Of a DNA stretch of 64,000 nt, positions 1-12,392 are shown one piece after another. The stretch lies in the NCBI GenBank assembly GCA_030141605.1, contig JAQGDQ010000178.1, positions 195,001 through 259,000 on the forward strand, written 5' to 3'. Position 1 is the stretch's first letter. Each line of letters starts with the position of its first letter. The translations under genes were made by a program, and so were the position numbers. The notes beneath the pieces are model-generated. The model made no database searches. It was not told the DNA's origin and saw nothing but the letters and a program-made list of their open reading frames with translations. This stretch comes from Tubiluchus corallicola (lineage: Eukaryota; Priapulida; Priapulimorpha; Priapulimorphida; Tubiluchidae).

Positions 1-2
1 CG

Positions 3-376
3 GTTAGCGTCAACGCCGAGGGAGAGTCAAACGAAGGTACAACCTGGATACAGTACACCGTCAGCGACAACGTAATTTCTAATGCGGCTCACATTTGCAA
101 TCACGCATAATCGAGTTTTTGCCATCAAACATCATTATCCCCACCATTCTCATCATTTACCTGCACATCATTTGCAAAATCTATAAATTCTCAACTGCTC
201 GTAAACAACGAGCTGCACAACAGTATTTAATGGCGTCTGTTAGTGACACTGAAAGCAATAATGGCAAACTCAAAGCCGTGCAGCTAATAAACACAAAAAT
301 AAGAAAGATTAAACTAAATCAAGGTTATTTTCAAATTTATTGGAGTCAAAAAGCTCATGTTACTACAAAGATGTAG
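3..376 (+). CDS. 3' end of an Ig-like membrane protein (partial)
   Basis: The gene enters from the left edge. The frame from base 3 reads VSVNAEGESNEGTTW, which resembles the last strand of an Ig domain (compare ENWIGSGF in the next gene). A second frame ending with TAG at 374-376 gives a hydrophobic stretch (NIIIPTILIIYLHIIC) followed by basic residues and a polar tail, as expected for one membrane helix and a cytoplasmic end. The two frames join in phase if bases 72-115 are a 44-base intron (GT at 72, AG at 114-115). The other explanation is a small indel. The family is unknown beyond Ig-like. The frame switch and the lack of upstream sequence keep confidence low. Confidence 0.4.
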
Positions 377-379
377 CAA

Positions 380-725
380 TTTGGTACGCTTAGACATTTA
401 TTAAATGCATTCCTTTTTTGTGTTCACTTAAAATTACATTATCGTACATGAATAGTGCCTACCTTATAATATTACAACACACATGACAATGTATCAATTA
501 AAACATTATCAGTACTGTCAAATAATCAAACAGTGGTAAAAAAATAAGACAACCTACTTTGCAGAAATTTAGGAGCCCATGAACGCAAAGAAATTAAAAT
601 TTGATAACAATCAATAATTGTAAAAAACATAGTAATCACAGAAGCACAAGTGTGATGCTGGTTAAAACATGAACACACACGCACATCTCGGAAGTACTAA
701 AATTAATTAATCCCACATTTCGCTC
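380..725. other. Intergenic, AT-rich
   Basis: I see no exon, repeat or RNA gene between the stop of the first Ig-like fragment and the TATA element near 728. No clear AATAAA follows the first gene. Confidence 0.5.
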
Positions 726-726
726 T

Positions 727-903
727 GTATATATATAAGAACTTTAGCGAACTTTAGCTTTAATTCACACAAGTGAATTATTCGTTAAAATACACCAAAA
801 TTCAAGACTCAAGATTGTTTTCTTCAAACCAACACAAATACAAAATTATTACATTTAAAGAAAGAAAAAGTTTTCAACAATTCAATTGTTAACAAACATT
901 AAG
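727..903 (+). promoter_or_regulatory. Candidate promoter and 5' non-coding exon
   Basis: A TATA-like element (tatatatataag, about 727-738) is followed by AT-rich sequence without an ORF that ends in a good splice donor, AAG|GTACGTAA, with the exon end at 903. This fits a TATA promoter and a first non-coding exon of about 140 bases on the plus strand. The nearest plus-strand coding exon is that of the Ig gene at 2418. The link between the two is inferred. Confidence 0.35.
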
Positions 904-1388
904 GTACGTAACAAAAAGTTTGAGAAAAATCATTAGCTACCCACGTCGTACACATATATTCCAAAAAACTGAATTCTCCCCACATTAGTCACTCTATAGA
1001 TGAAAAAAAACTTAAGGCGCTGATACTTGACTTGGATAATCAGCAATTAGTTCAGGTTATTTTATTTTTGAAACACTGGAATAAGAAAGCAAAAGTTTCG
1101 CTCAATACAAACAGGCAGGAAAACTGCATGAGAAAGTTGAAAACATCTTTTTCTGTAGGTAAAATATTTACAATAAATTAATAGTTGTAATACGCAATTC
1201 ATTCAAATTTTGTTTATAGCGATAACGGTATTATATTAAAATTGATGTAAAACACAAATTTTCTTCTTGTTTAGGCATTGCTCACTGTTGTGTCTAGGCC
1301 GTTGACTTACTAAAAACACAGATCGCTTTCACCATTTCCTTACAGTTATTTGTCCCATGCTGTGTGTTCTAACACTGCTGAAATGTGA

Positions 1389-2003
1389 TCATTTCTTAAG
1401 AGATTTATCCTCAGCTAATAACAGAGGGCGCTGTACTTTGCCAAATCCAGATCTTGGAAGAACGTCCACAAACTTAGCGCCACCAGCAAGCCATTTTGTC
1501 TCAAGACAGACGCTCTGAAATGATAAAATTCAGGAAAATTCCTCATCATGGTTTCACCAGAAACATCTTTTCACACAAGAGTGTGACTGTTTATCTTAAT
1601 TATCTTTATAGGAGAAATTTTGAAAAATCAATTAATTGCCAGCACATCAACCTATTCTTAAATTCAACTAAGCTCCGTCATAGGCTTAAACATTTTAAGC
1701 AAACCAAAAAGTCAGGAACAACTTGGATGCGTGTATTTTGGTTAAATGTTACAGAGTTCACATATTTGTCCCAACAAAACGAGGGAAAGTAGAAAAGGAA
1801 AAAGAAAAATAGCATTGAAAATATGGAATAATACCTTTTACAAAACGTATCACATCCTCCTCTGACAAACGTGAATTCCTTCTCACAATGTAAGCTCTAG
1901 GAAGATAATAATTAGGAGCATCGGGATCATCAATTCCAACAACGGCAGCATCAGTGACATCTGGGTGTGATATCAGCACAGCCTCAATCTCAGCTGGTAT
2001 GAC
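1389..2003 (-). pseudogene. Acyl-CoA synthetase fragment, copy A (last two exons)
   Basis: Two exons match the last two exons of the intact synthetase at 17305-25736. Exon 1835-2003 (169 nt, the same length as in both other copies) encodes the C-terminal lid domain from VIPAEIEAVL to EEDVIRFVK. Exon 1389-1514 encodes the end, with FVDVLPRSGFGKVQR, where the Lys of GK is the family's adenylation lysine. Compared with the intact copy the last exon has one extra T just after its start (TCTTGAG against TCTGAG), which breaks the frame. No earlier exons lie upstream, so this is a duplicated 3' fragment or a truncated gene. It lies antisense inside the inferred first intron of the Ig gene. Confidence 0.75.
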
Positions 2004-2417
2004 CTAAAATGAGCAACAAGAAAGTTAGGTTTATACTTTTCTGCACTACTCATTCATTACCCTTCTGTTTATCAATAATCCTTCTTAGCTTCTACCTCCC
2101 TTTCGTTCTTTCTTCTCTACTTTGACCACTTTTAAATTAAATTGTAGGACTACATTATTTTTAACATTGTCCCCTTAAATTTGTACACTGGTATTCCAAT
2201 AATCAAAATTAACAAAAAGGTTCTAAAAAAGTATTCGAAAATGCATTATTTTACGTCAGCCTGAATTTTCTTGCCAATTGTCTATTTTTTGTCAATTCCG
2301 TAATCGAGTCATATTTCCGTTTCATTGTTCACTGTCGAATCGTACTGCTTACGGTTATGCATCTAGTCCTATTGTAGCCACAGTGAGACGTAGACATCAC
2401 CTGGAGACTTTTTGAAC

Positions 2418-5400
2418 ATGATAAGTCAATTCACATTTAGGAATTCCTTTAAATGGTTACAGTTTGTATCTGTCAAGACAACATACATCCTTTGTTTCAA
2501 GTTAAAATATCAGATAAATTTCTTTAACTTGCTTGCGGTCGTGATCACAGTGGTAGATTGTCTACCCACACTGAATTACGAGTTCGACTATAGTCGTGAT
2601 GTTAAAATTTTGACATGCACATCGACTGCACAGCATCTTGTTCAAAACGTCAGTACCTTGGTAGATGTTGTATGTAAGTATTTTCCATAAAAAACAGTTC
2701 AAGTGGCTGACATGACTCTTTTTACTTTTACACAAAAGGGCCCACTGAAGTCACGTCAAAACAGCAATTTACATCATTTCATTATCTTGTAATCTATAAT
2801 GAAACAAAATTCATAACCAAATTCAGATGAACATGCATAGGCCTACATATTAGTGTATTCGTGCAAAGGTGCACAACATTGGTGCATTTATGGAGTATAG
2901 GATTAGGAGAAGGATTAGGACAAGCTGTGTGGTTTCCTAACCCAAACCATCATTAAAAGGCGTAAGGTTGGTACGAAAATTGTTAAGTGTTTAGTTGGAA
3001 CTGTAATACGCCTTTTACAGGGTTTTTGGAGTACTCTGTTAGCGTACATGGCAGTGGTGAAACATTTGTACGCGGAGGCCACATGGAACTCATTTGTAAT
3101 GCAAATGCTAATCCTGCACCTAAGTATACATGGTATTATAAAAATATAACTACTTCCAGGGAATATGCTTACAAAACAGAAACTACAATTTGATGACGAA
3201 GGAGTGTACAGATGTGTTGCTGAAAACTGGATTGGCAGTGGTTTCTACAATTATACTCTCTATCTTGATCGTAAGTCTTACAATGTACACTGCGTAATTC
3301 AAAAAGAGTGATACACTTTTAGATATTGTAAAACAAAATCAAGGACGATAAAAATCTGTAAATTTCAGTTTGAAACGTCAATTCGACAGTTTGCTATAAT
3401 TGGCACTTTTTGAAATTAGATTTTTTTTAAATAAGAAAAACCAAAATGCAAATAGGCAGTGTTTAAGTTGATATCAAAGTTGCATGTATTTCCTTATCTA
3501 CTGACCACGAGTTGCAGAAGCAGACTTGTAAGACCGGGCCAGATTTACACCTAATACGTAACTAATAACTTCCCAAGAAAATCGTTTATATTCCAACCAT
3601 TATCGAATAAATTCATTTCTACAATGTACTTGCCGTACAACGTGTGCGAATTCTTAACAACAAAGAAGTCTCACAAGTAACTAGACTCAAAAATGGCTTA
3701 GGTGTAAGTTTTTAATTACGCCATTTATTTATTACTGGCCAATACTAGAAAAACCTGTTTTAAAGCACCCGCTATTCATTACGTTTGTGGAAGAGCCATT
3801 CAACAAAACAATTATAAATCCTAATTAAACATATTAAGACGTTTCATAAAACAGATTCATAAGCGCCATGATAGATAGGTAGATGGTGTCTGTAAGTTTA
3901 GTACACACTTCGCCGAAGTCACACAACTTTGGTGCCAGCAAAATCCTGTCATTTCTTGTTACAAAAGCACAAGTTGCAGCATGAAAATCAGAATAAATAT
4001 ATGCATGAACCCTGCCATTGACTGTATAGCTAACAGTGATAAACTGTAGCAATTAAAACCTATATGTGTTGTAAGTAGCAATACAAAAGTGCATAAGTGG
4101 GTCATGAATATGTAAATTCTTTGGCAGGGATCATACACTTTGAGGGCTTAGATCAAATATGGGTGAATTTATTCCAAGACAATAAGTTCCATGTTCTCTT
4201 CTGTGGTGTGCCAGATTTTGAAGATATTGAGTGGCTGTATGCAAAGCCGGGAAAACCAAAAATGGAAAGCGTGACAGTACATACTGGTGAAGGGACAGTA
4301 ACAAGTGGTCGCTTTGAATCAACGATTACAAAAACACCAAGTGGGGAAGTTTGTTACAAAGTAGAGCTGTCTATACATGTGATGTTGGCTGAAGATATGA
4401 ATGAGCACATCATTAAAATATCTTACAAAAACGGGTTTACGACTTTTAAATTGCACATGTTTTGTAAGTACCTTATGCAATTTGCCAGAACGTATCACTA
4501 AAATAGTAGAATTTTTTTAAATCGGCCTAAAGGAAATTAATGCAAAATAATGGGTTGTGCACTGCAGTCAGTGTGACAATAGTAGATGTGACAATAGTCT
4601 CAAATATAATGACCACGAGTAGCACTAGTTACACGGCAGTTCACTGGACATGTATCAACTTGTAGATCGATTCGGGTTGATTAAATGGGAACAAGCAACG
4701 CCATCATAAAATTTGTCTCATAATTATTTATTAGAAAGAAATTGTAAAAAGTTTTTTTTATAATAGGCAAACCCACATTGACTCCTGGTTCAAAAAGAAC
4801 ACATACTGGCCTGGTTGAAAACCCTTTGCATATATTCTTTATATTTTGTGCTAAACCTGAATACATAAAGATAAAATGGACCAGAGCAAATGACGAGGAA
4901 TTCAACATCAGTCTCACGCCAAATAAAAGGAACAATACCCTTCATGATCGCATCACTGCCTCTGTTTATCTTATTGACAACTTCTGCTACTACACTGATG
5001 TAAATATAGATCCTGCTGAAGAGAAAGACACGGATTTGTACAAAGTGACATTGTACAATAAATGGGAAGGAGTCCAATTTACTATTCAATTGGGTAAGTT
5101 ATTCCTCTAAACTAGTCTCTAGAATAGTCTGTAAAATAGTGAGAAATAGCAGATGCTGTTTTCAGATTTTCAATTCGTAGTCAGACTTATAGTATTGTTC
5201 AGCATCCATGTGCATCCAGCATCCAAAACACTTTTCTGTCGCTGGTTTACTTTTTCAAAAACTTGAAGTTGCTCGACTTTAATTTTTTAGCAGAATACAA
5301 TAAAATTACATTGTTGGTTTAATAATCATATGGCCAAAACTTAATATCCCGTATCTCGTTTCTAGATGTGCTGGACCAGGTTGAGATTGAAAAGACAAAT

Positions 5401-5860
5401 TACAGGACATTGGCACTCATTTTGGTTCCGGTAATTATGACCTGTATGTGCTGCGTGGCAGTAGCCTTCTTTGTTAAAAGGAAACAGAGAAGAAAAAGTA
5501 AGAACATTTTTTAAATTTATTACCTGTAAGAGAATCGAATATACGGCCTAACGGAACATTTAGTGAACATTTAGGCCTTTTTAAAATTATGCAAGGATCT
5601 GCTTGCCATTTTTTTGTTCGAGTCGCTTTTGCAGTTTAGCAAATATTGGGTTGTAGACTTAGATATGGAAATGGGGGAATAGTAACGGTGCAAGTGGCGA
5701 TCAGTGGTCTTAATTAACAGTTTCCAAGTCCTTCACTAAAAGTAAGGAGCATGCCATTTTGGCACAGTTAAATAACTTTTGACTAGTTTGACACAGCCAT
5801 GTGGGGGTGTCGATCTGAGTAGCGAGGTGTCTTCACAGTTTACAAGTCCTTCACAAAAGT

Positions 5861-5927
<67 letters not shown>

Positions 5928-6202
5928 CTGCAGCGAAAACCCTGTTTAGCATCAATTGTACTATACAGCTTTCAGAAAATGACAAATATGCACTGTGATG
6001 GAAACCTGACATAATTTGTAACCTAGGTAGTTCTTAAACAGACAAGCAGACACTTGTTTATTTGGGTTTTGCACTGTTGGTAATTGTCGTGTCATAACAG
6101 ACAGCCTATTTTTTGTTAGTCATGCTATCAATGGAGGAGTACGTTTCCTCTCTGGAAACAAGTGACGTGCTGGAATCAAGTGAAGACAGAAGCTACGAAT
6201 GA
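2418..6202 (+). CDS. Immunoglobulin-superfamily transmembrane protein
   Basis: Six coding exons splice in phase: 2418-2673, 3021-3270, 4128-4463, 4767-5093, 5366-5497 and 6120-6202, about 460 aa. The first holds a hydrophobic stretch (FFNLLAVVITVVDC) that could be a signal, although it lies about 35 residues after the ATG, so the true start may be elsewhere. Exon 2 is a clear Ig domain: MELICNANANPAP, then TWYY, then DDEGVYRCVAENW. Exons 3 and 4 look like two diverged Ig domains with Cys and Trp (VLFCGVP...IEWLY; FIFCAKP...IKWTR). Exon 5 holds the membrane helix (LALILVPVIMTCMCCVAVAFF) followed by KRKQRRK. The last exon is an acidic tail with EEYVSS. Exon 2 carries a 1-nt frameshift between about 3150 and 3190. 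The gene is cell-surface by architecture; ligand and name are unknown. Confidence 0.7.
5864..5927. repeat. (TA)n microsatellite
   Basis: A pure TA dinucleotide run of about 64 bases in the last intron of the Ig gene. Confidence 0.95.
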
Positions 6203-7035
6203 TGAAAACAAAATAATTGTCAATTCTCGGGCTATCGAGGTTGGTCGATCTAACAGAAAGTTGCGTTCATGATTTATATTAACGATTTCGAGATGTAACA
6301 ATTCTGAAAGGTAGGCTCTTCACTACAATTTCTTGTGCTGATTTAATTTGCTGAAACCAAAGAAAGAATTTATAAAAATCGCAGTCTTTGCAAAAAAAGA
6401 ATTAGATATTCTTTTGATAATTATAATTGCTTGTAAAGATTCCGAACACCTAAAAACAAAATTGAAAAGACAATAAGAAAGATTTCAACTGAACCTAACG
6501 AAGTGTGAGCACTCCTCAAATTGTTATTAGTGTTATGGCTTGGAAACTGAAATCTCCTCATACTGTGCAATTGGTAATAAGTTGACCAAAACTGAAAAAT
6601 TGAAAATCCAAGCAAAAAAGTAAAGCTCACACAATTAAGAGAACTACTACACTAATTCGGTGCAAGACTTACTGTGCTAATTTGATCATTCTGTACAAGG
6701 CCAATATTTTGACCTATTTCAAAATACCTTTCTGAAATAAAGATCTGTACAAGTAAAATTACTTCATAATCCAGTTAGGGTTTTCTGTATTGGATAACTT
6801 TGACAGTATTTGCATCAACTTCAATCTACATTTTAAAACCTGTATAATTCAGGTAGCTTCATGTTACATTTGTCTCAAGTAAAAAAACGTACTTTAACAT
6901 TGGCTATGTTAAATTTAAATAAATTCGTCAATCAAGACCAAAAAAAGTGCTGAAAAAATGCTTTTTGTATTTAATAAATTTTTAGTTTTTTGAGAAACTA
7001 AACTGTCCTGGATTGACAAGCATTTATTTTTGCAG

Positions 7036-7128
7036 ATAAACAACAATTATTACGCCAGAAGCAATGCAGAATACAATAACACAAATATAGCCGAAGTTAG
7101 ATCCCCTTTCATGCTGTATGAATCGTGA
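7036..7128 (+). CDS. Possible alternative terminal exon (short cytoplasmic tail)
   Basis: After a good acceptor (tttatttttgcag, AG at 7034-7035) a 31-codon frame reads INNNYYARSNAEY...VRSPFMLYES and stops at 7126-7128. The composition and the Tyr residues resemble a receptor tail, and a poly(A) signal follows at 7508. Its phase (0) does not match the membrane exon ending at 5497 (phase 1), so it would need another exon or belongs to a different transcript. Weakly supported. Confidence 0.25.
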   Translation: MNNNYYARSNAEYNNTNIAEVRSPFMLYES

Positions 7129-7507
7129 GCCATAGTGGAATGAAAATGTCAAAGACTGGAATACGCGAAATGCAAACAAATGGAGAAATATGCGCTGAGC
7201 AATGCAATAGGCGGCAGTATCACAACCTGAACCATTGCTGTTAATTTAACCTGAATAGTCGTGACTGCTTCCTAAGTGACACAAAGTGGCCAAGAAACCG
7301 CTTCCAGAATTCCAGGAGCAGGCTAATTAAAGCCAGTTGGCGATTTGAACCCAGTTGAAATCATATTTGGATGATTGGATTATTATCCCATGCAGTCCTG
7401 AAAAACAGTTATACTTTATTTGTCCATTGATGATAGTGATATTAACATGAGCTTTGTCATTTTCGTTTCAGCGTGTGCCAGTTTTGCCTGAGAAAGTGCA
7501 TACAAAC

Positions 7508-7513
7508 AATAAA
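7508..7513 (+). terminator. Poly(A) signal AATAAA
   Basis: AATAAA followed by gaataattaag, downstream of the two possible tail exons. It is the best 3' end for the Ig transcription unit. Confidence 0.45.
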
Positions 7514-7559
7514 GAATAATTAAGCACATTAATTTCTTTTTGGTTTCTTAATGCCATCT

Positions 7560-7745
7560 TAGCTCATTATCATCGCCATCATCACCACCACCACTACCAT
7601 CATCATCATCATCATCATCATCATCATTAACATCACCAACAACAATAACAACAACAACAACAACAACAAAAATATCATCATCAACAACATCATCGTTGTC
7701 GTCGTCATTATCGTCGTCATCATCAACCTCATCGTCATCAGTTCA
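7560..7745. repeat. Compound trinucleotide microsatellite
   Basis: Runs of CAT/ATC, CAA/AAC and CGT/CAT triplets, partly interrupted. Confidence 0.9.
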
Positions 7746-8561
7746 TCGTACTTATTTAGTTGTCTTGAATAATCTTTGGTTTAAAGCATAATTTAGTTCC
7801 GTCTTGACTTTCCACACTACCTTCCTTTTGGACAAATTTCATTTCAAAATTAAATTGTAGTTTTATTTCATCACTAATAGTTAACTTTGATTTAAAATAA
7901 ATAACTTATTTTGGATATTTTATTGTTTTATTCTTACATCTTTTAGAATTTGATTAAGAATTTTTTCGTAGAAATACTTGTATTTTGAAATTAATTTTCT
8001 TTCAAGATGCTCAATAGACCACCACCAAAATCTAATACAAATATTAGGGGACAAGCCATTTGGGCGCGGCCGTTTGCGCACCAGGCCATTGGGCACTGGT
8101 TTGTTCCTTAAACATCGTGTTGCTGGGACAGGTGCAAGCAATTAGGGTAAGCAAAAAGAATAAACACTGTGTCTCGAAATACACCTCACTTGCGCATTTC
8201 TCAACAGCTACTTCCCCTTCTGGTCTCTGTTCTTAATTATGTCAGCCTTCTTCACAATTCATTTAACTATTTAAAATGCTATACGAACCTATAAAAAAAT
8301 TTATATATGCTATAAAAATGTTAAACACATCAGCCCATCAACCTCACTTTTGCATAAAAGAATTTAATTGTTTTTCTGAGCTTCACATTCATTGTTTTTT
8401 CATTGTTGTGAACTGTGGGAAAACTGCTCGCTCTGAAAAGCTCTACTACTGATTGTGTAAAGGCTACAAAGGCGAAATACAACAAAATGGTCATTCTTTA
8501 TTCTTGTGGTCACATTTACAGACCGTTTACCTTGTAACTCAAACAAAACTTGACTTTGCAG

Positions 8562-10280
8562 TAAGCAAACTATTTTCTTGGAAAATTATACTCAACAGTG
8601 CCACGTCTTGTGTCATCAACAATTTCATGAATCTGTTACAAGAACTGTAATGTCAACTATTGGAGAGATTCTTAATGACCATGGCGACACATTAATAATT
8701 ATAGATTACGACTCGGACACCTTACCAAGTGACTTTTTATCCGGGAAGTTGCTGAAACAGCTGTCTTTAATATCATGTCACGGACTTTTTAGGATTGGAG
8801 CTTACGAAATAGCAGGATATGTGGAAAATCTAGAAATAAGAAAAAGCAGTAATTTAAACTTTATTGACCCACTGGCCTTTTATCATCAGACATACATGAT
8901 CTCTCTAACTTTGGAAGAACTTTACAAACTAACCTATCTTCAGTTGGATCTGAGACATGTTGTTCATATTAAAGAGATAAATATAAGAAGAGGTGACTTA
9001 AAAACCATGACAAACCCATGGATAGATGTATCTGTAGCAAGATCTGTTGCTGTCCGATTAGAGGGTAGGTCTGTTCATTTTATGAACGCGAACACTATAA
9101 CCTTCTATATACAACGAACCATGTAAGATTCTAACCCGAGAACAATAAAAACAGTGTAGCTTAAGGACTCTGTCTAGCAAATAGTGAGTTAACTTATTAA
9201 TTTGTAGAAAAAGATTCATAACATAAAATTCCGTCGTAAACACAAACAGTTGGAATTTTATCACACACGCACAATTATAATACATTCAATATAACAGGGC
9301 GAAACAATCATTCTTATTACTACGTGCAGTGATATCGTATGATATTACGTCATGTATGATCATTACAATAAAACAAAAATAATTGGTAATGCAGTTAGGT
9401 TTTCGAAGCAAAGGCTTAACCCTGACGATTCAGCTAGTCTACTTTCTGCTAGATGCTTTCTGAAATTCAGAAAATTTTCCCTAAGCTTACGATGGAGTTG
9501 GTGAGCCTTAATCGTCAAATTGCTAACATGCTATTTGCTAGACAATGCCCTTAAACTTGCTGTTTTTGCACTTTTCCACATAGTATTCATAATCTGATAT
9601 GGTTTCTGTGCGTGTACTGCTCACATGGTTTTCTTTTGTTACTGCGAACACGTTCCACTCGCATTAAAATTTTACGATTTACAAACAGTTACGACAGTTG
9701 GTATCACCAGACGATGAAAAACACGTTTCTTTCAGTTCTTGTTACCATGAGTTTGAAACTGTCATACATCTTTGCTGAATTCTATCATGACTTCTATCAT
9801 ATTTTGTAACTTTTTTATTTCGATGTCTAAGGCCCAATGATGACTCAAAACGAAATGTGGTCAACAGTAAATTCTTATGATTCCCAATATTTTTAATGCA
9901 GAAATTCCACTGCAATGTGACTGCCAGATAAGATGGTTAATGTTAATACAGTGAAGGGAGCTTCAATTCACATGCTGGAATCCACCATCACTACGAGGAC
10001 GCAATGTTGGCAGCTTGCGCCATTCTGATTTCTGTGAAAACTGCTCAGCAGGATTTGAACCACATTATTGTGAAAAGAGAAATGAATGTGTTTCTAGTCG
10101 CTGCAATCATAATGAAACATGTATCAACCAAAAGGATGGATTCTCCAACGAATAAAGTAATGGACGCTCTGGAAAACCGTTTGTGGTACAGAGAGTGAAG
10201 ATTCCAAAAAACCCAATTTTGTCGTATGTATGAAAGAATGTAATGTACCACAAGGTGGGAAATGCATATTAAGACGATTT
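8562..10280 (+). pseudogene. LRR / LRRCT / EGF-like gene remnant
   Basis: Exon 8562-9064 (503 nt, acceptor TTTGCAG, donor G|GTAGGT) encodes an N-terminal Cys pair (CHVLCHQQF) and leucine-rich-repeat-like segments (LLKQLSLISCHGLFRIG; VENLEIRKSSNLNFID). It joins in phase to an exon starting at 9902 that reads as an LRR C-terminal cap: IPLQCDCQIRWL, then FTCWNPPSLRGRNVGSL, then DFC. EGF-like spacing follows (CENCSAGFEPHYC, then NECVSSRCNHNETC). The cap has an in-frame TGA at 9952-9954 and the EGF frame stops at 10153. A third frame continues with cysteines (VVCMKECNVPQGGKC) to about 10280, where LINE sequence begins. Such proteins are normally extracellular. The two stops and the adjacent LINE suggest a dead gene, or one with sequence errors. 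Earlier exons and a signal peptide were not found. Confidence 0.55.
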
Positions 10281-10284
10281 GGAG

Positions 10285-12392
10285 ATTTCTGGGGGAGGGA
10301 GGTCATACGGCTGCTGGAGTGATACGGCTCATTGGTGTGATGCGGCTCAAGAACATCAAATTTCTAAATATAAATATTCAAAGTCTCGTCAAAAAACACA
10401 GGCTGCTCAAAGATACAATTCACGCCACCGAAAATCTAATTGTAGGCATAACAGAAACTTGGCTACATAAACAAATACTTAGCAACACTATAGAATTACC
10501 TAATCACACATTAATAAGAAGAGATAGATGTAAAAATAAGAAAGGTGGAGGGGTTGCGATGTATAGACGACACCCGAGACCACAAGAAAAGAAAGGCATC
10601 AGAACCAGCAAGATTGAATCTGTTTGATGCAGCATTGAGAACTATGTAATAGGAACCATATATAGACCACCCAATCTCAAACACAAAACATTTTTCAAAT
10701 ACTTCAGTGAAGAATAAGAACGCAGTGTTTTCGAAAGTTCTTATAATCTGCGATTTCAACCTTGATATTTTAGCTACAAACACACTGGCATACAAAACAT
10801 ATACAGAGCTCTTAAAACAGTATGAAAATATCCACAGTAATTGACCATTTCATTTCGAATAGTAACAATAATTTCGTAGCATATGATACTTTCCCGTGTG
10901 ATTATTCAGATCATCATTTCACAATATTAGTAGATAAAGTGACCCCACAGCATAACAATAACCAAAATTCAGTCTGGCATTTAATGAGAGACTACGCCCA
11001 ATACAAAAAACAAAAAAATGAACTGGACCTCCATATATATGACTGATAAAATAGATACACAAGTTAATATTCTGATTAATAATGTCGAATATTGCCTTAA
11101 TGTACATGCACCATAATTATAAAAACGTAAAACAAATCCCACAACAAAGCAAACTCAATAACGAAAGTACCTGGACAACACCTGAACTTGACAAACTAAG
11201 AATAGCGAAAAAAAGTACAATATATGGGAAAAGAACAAAATAAAAACCAATCATAACAATTATAAAAAAAGAGAAATCAGTTTAATAATCTTAATGAATG
11301 CTTGAAAAATGAACATATACAACAACAATGTAAAAACGCAACAAATAATAAAGAAAATGGAAAATTATTAACAATGTAATAAATAAATGCCATAACGAAC
11401 TAACGCGTATTGACGAAATGAAGATCAACAACACTGTTATTACAAAACCTAAAGATATTGCCAATGCGCTAAAAGCAATATTCTTGACTCATAGAAATTT
11501 TAAGGGAGTGGCTTCTCATGTTAGCAATAATATAATTAATAAATTAAAAAACAAATCGTCTATCACAGTATTCTCATCCAAAGGCGCCACAGTAGGAGAA
11601 ATTAACGACATATTAAATAACCTAAGTTCTAACAAAGGGAGTGGGCCATCAGATATTCCTATCAAAATTCTAAAAGATAGTGCATCTGTAATAGCCCCGC
11701 ATATGACTTACACTGCTAATCAGATGATTATGAGAGGCGAATTTCCAACTGTATGTAAAATGGCAAACGTGACACAAATCCATAAAAAAAGATTACAATT
11801 CCCAATCATTAAAGCACACAAAGAATATTTTATTCAGCTTTTTTATATTTAAATACATTAACAACATCAGCAAGCCATTCCAGAATAACAGAATTACCTT
11901 TTTTCCAAATCCTGTCGTTAATTCCAGAACAAGCAATCTAAAACAAATAAGGACAAATACCCACTACGGAACGAACTCTGTAATCAAACAAGCAATTCTA
12001 CTTTGGAATTCTCTAAGATTACATGTTAAACAAATCAAGTCCCTATCAGCATTTAAAACAAAATTAAAATCAATAATATTAACCAGATATGAAATACCAT
12101 CACACCAGTACGACAACATACACACTAATTCAGAATTCATATATCCACGGCCATATTAATTGATTCATAGACTTCTTTCATTTTTTTGTGCATAGTTGTA
12201 AATATGTTTGATTTTATTCGTCGTTACTTTCCATTACTGCACAGTAGTTTAGATTGTTCTAGCGCATTTGCCTTTAGCAGTGTAAGTTTTTATTAATTAA
12301 CACTGATTGATCATCTCTGTAAAGTCTTTATCAGTGATTATCAATGTATTTTCATGGCAAATAAAGATTATATATATATATATATATATAAC
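10285..12392 (+). mobile_element. Degraded LINE, internally deleted
   Basis: Pieces of an APE-type endonuclease appear in several frames: FLNINIQSLVKKH, IVGITETWLH, GGGVAMY, then VIGTIYRPPN near 10650, ICDFN (normally GDFN) near 10750 and YSDHHF near 10905. The reverse transcriptase start follows at 11418-11800, with SSNKGSGPSDIPIKILK and KMANVTQIHKK. The catalytic RT core is missing: the sequence jumps at about 11800 to the C-terminal end (AILLWNSL, then SLSAFKTKLK, near 12000-12080). An AT-rich 3' UTR ends in (TA)n at 12371-12391. This order matches CR1/L2/Jockey-type elements. It is inactive because of stops, frameshifts and the deletion. Confidence 0.8.

Larger units (their letters stand above)
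6203..8561. other. 3' UTR candidate and intergenic sequence
   Basis: Apart from the possible exon 7036-7128 and the poly(A) signal, this stretch holds a trinucleotide-rich tract at about 7560-7745 (ATC, AAC and related triplets). At 8045-8100 there is a short GC-rich block with three imperfect direct copies of GGCCATTGGGC. I see no other gene. Confidence 0.4.

Noticed and set aside
8578-9126. Reading the LRR exon as a 182-aa intronless gene
   Set aside because: The exon splices in phase at 9064 to the LRRCT exon at 9902; the frame beyond 9064 is intron.
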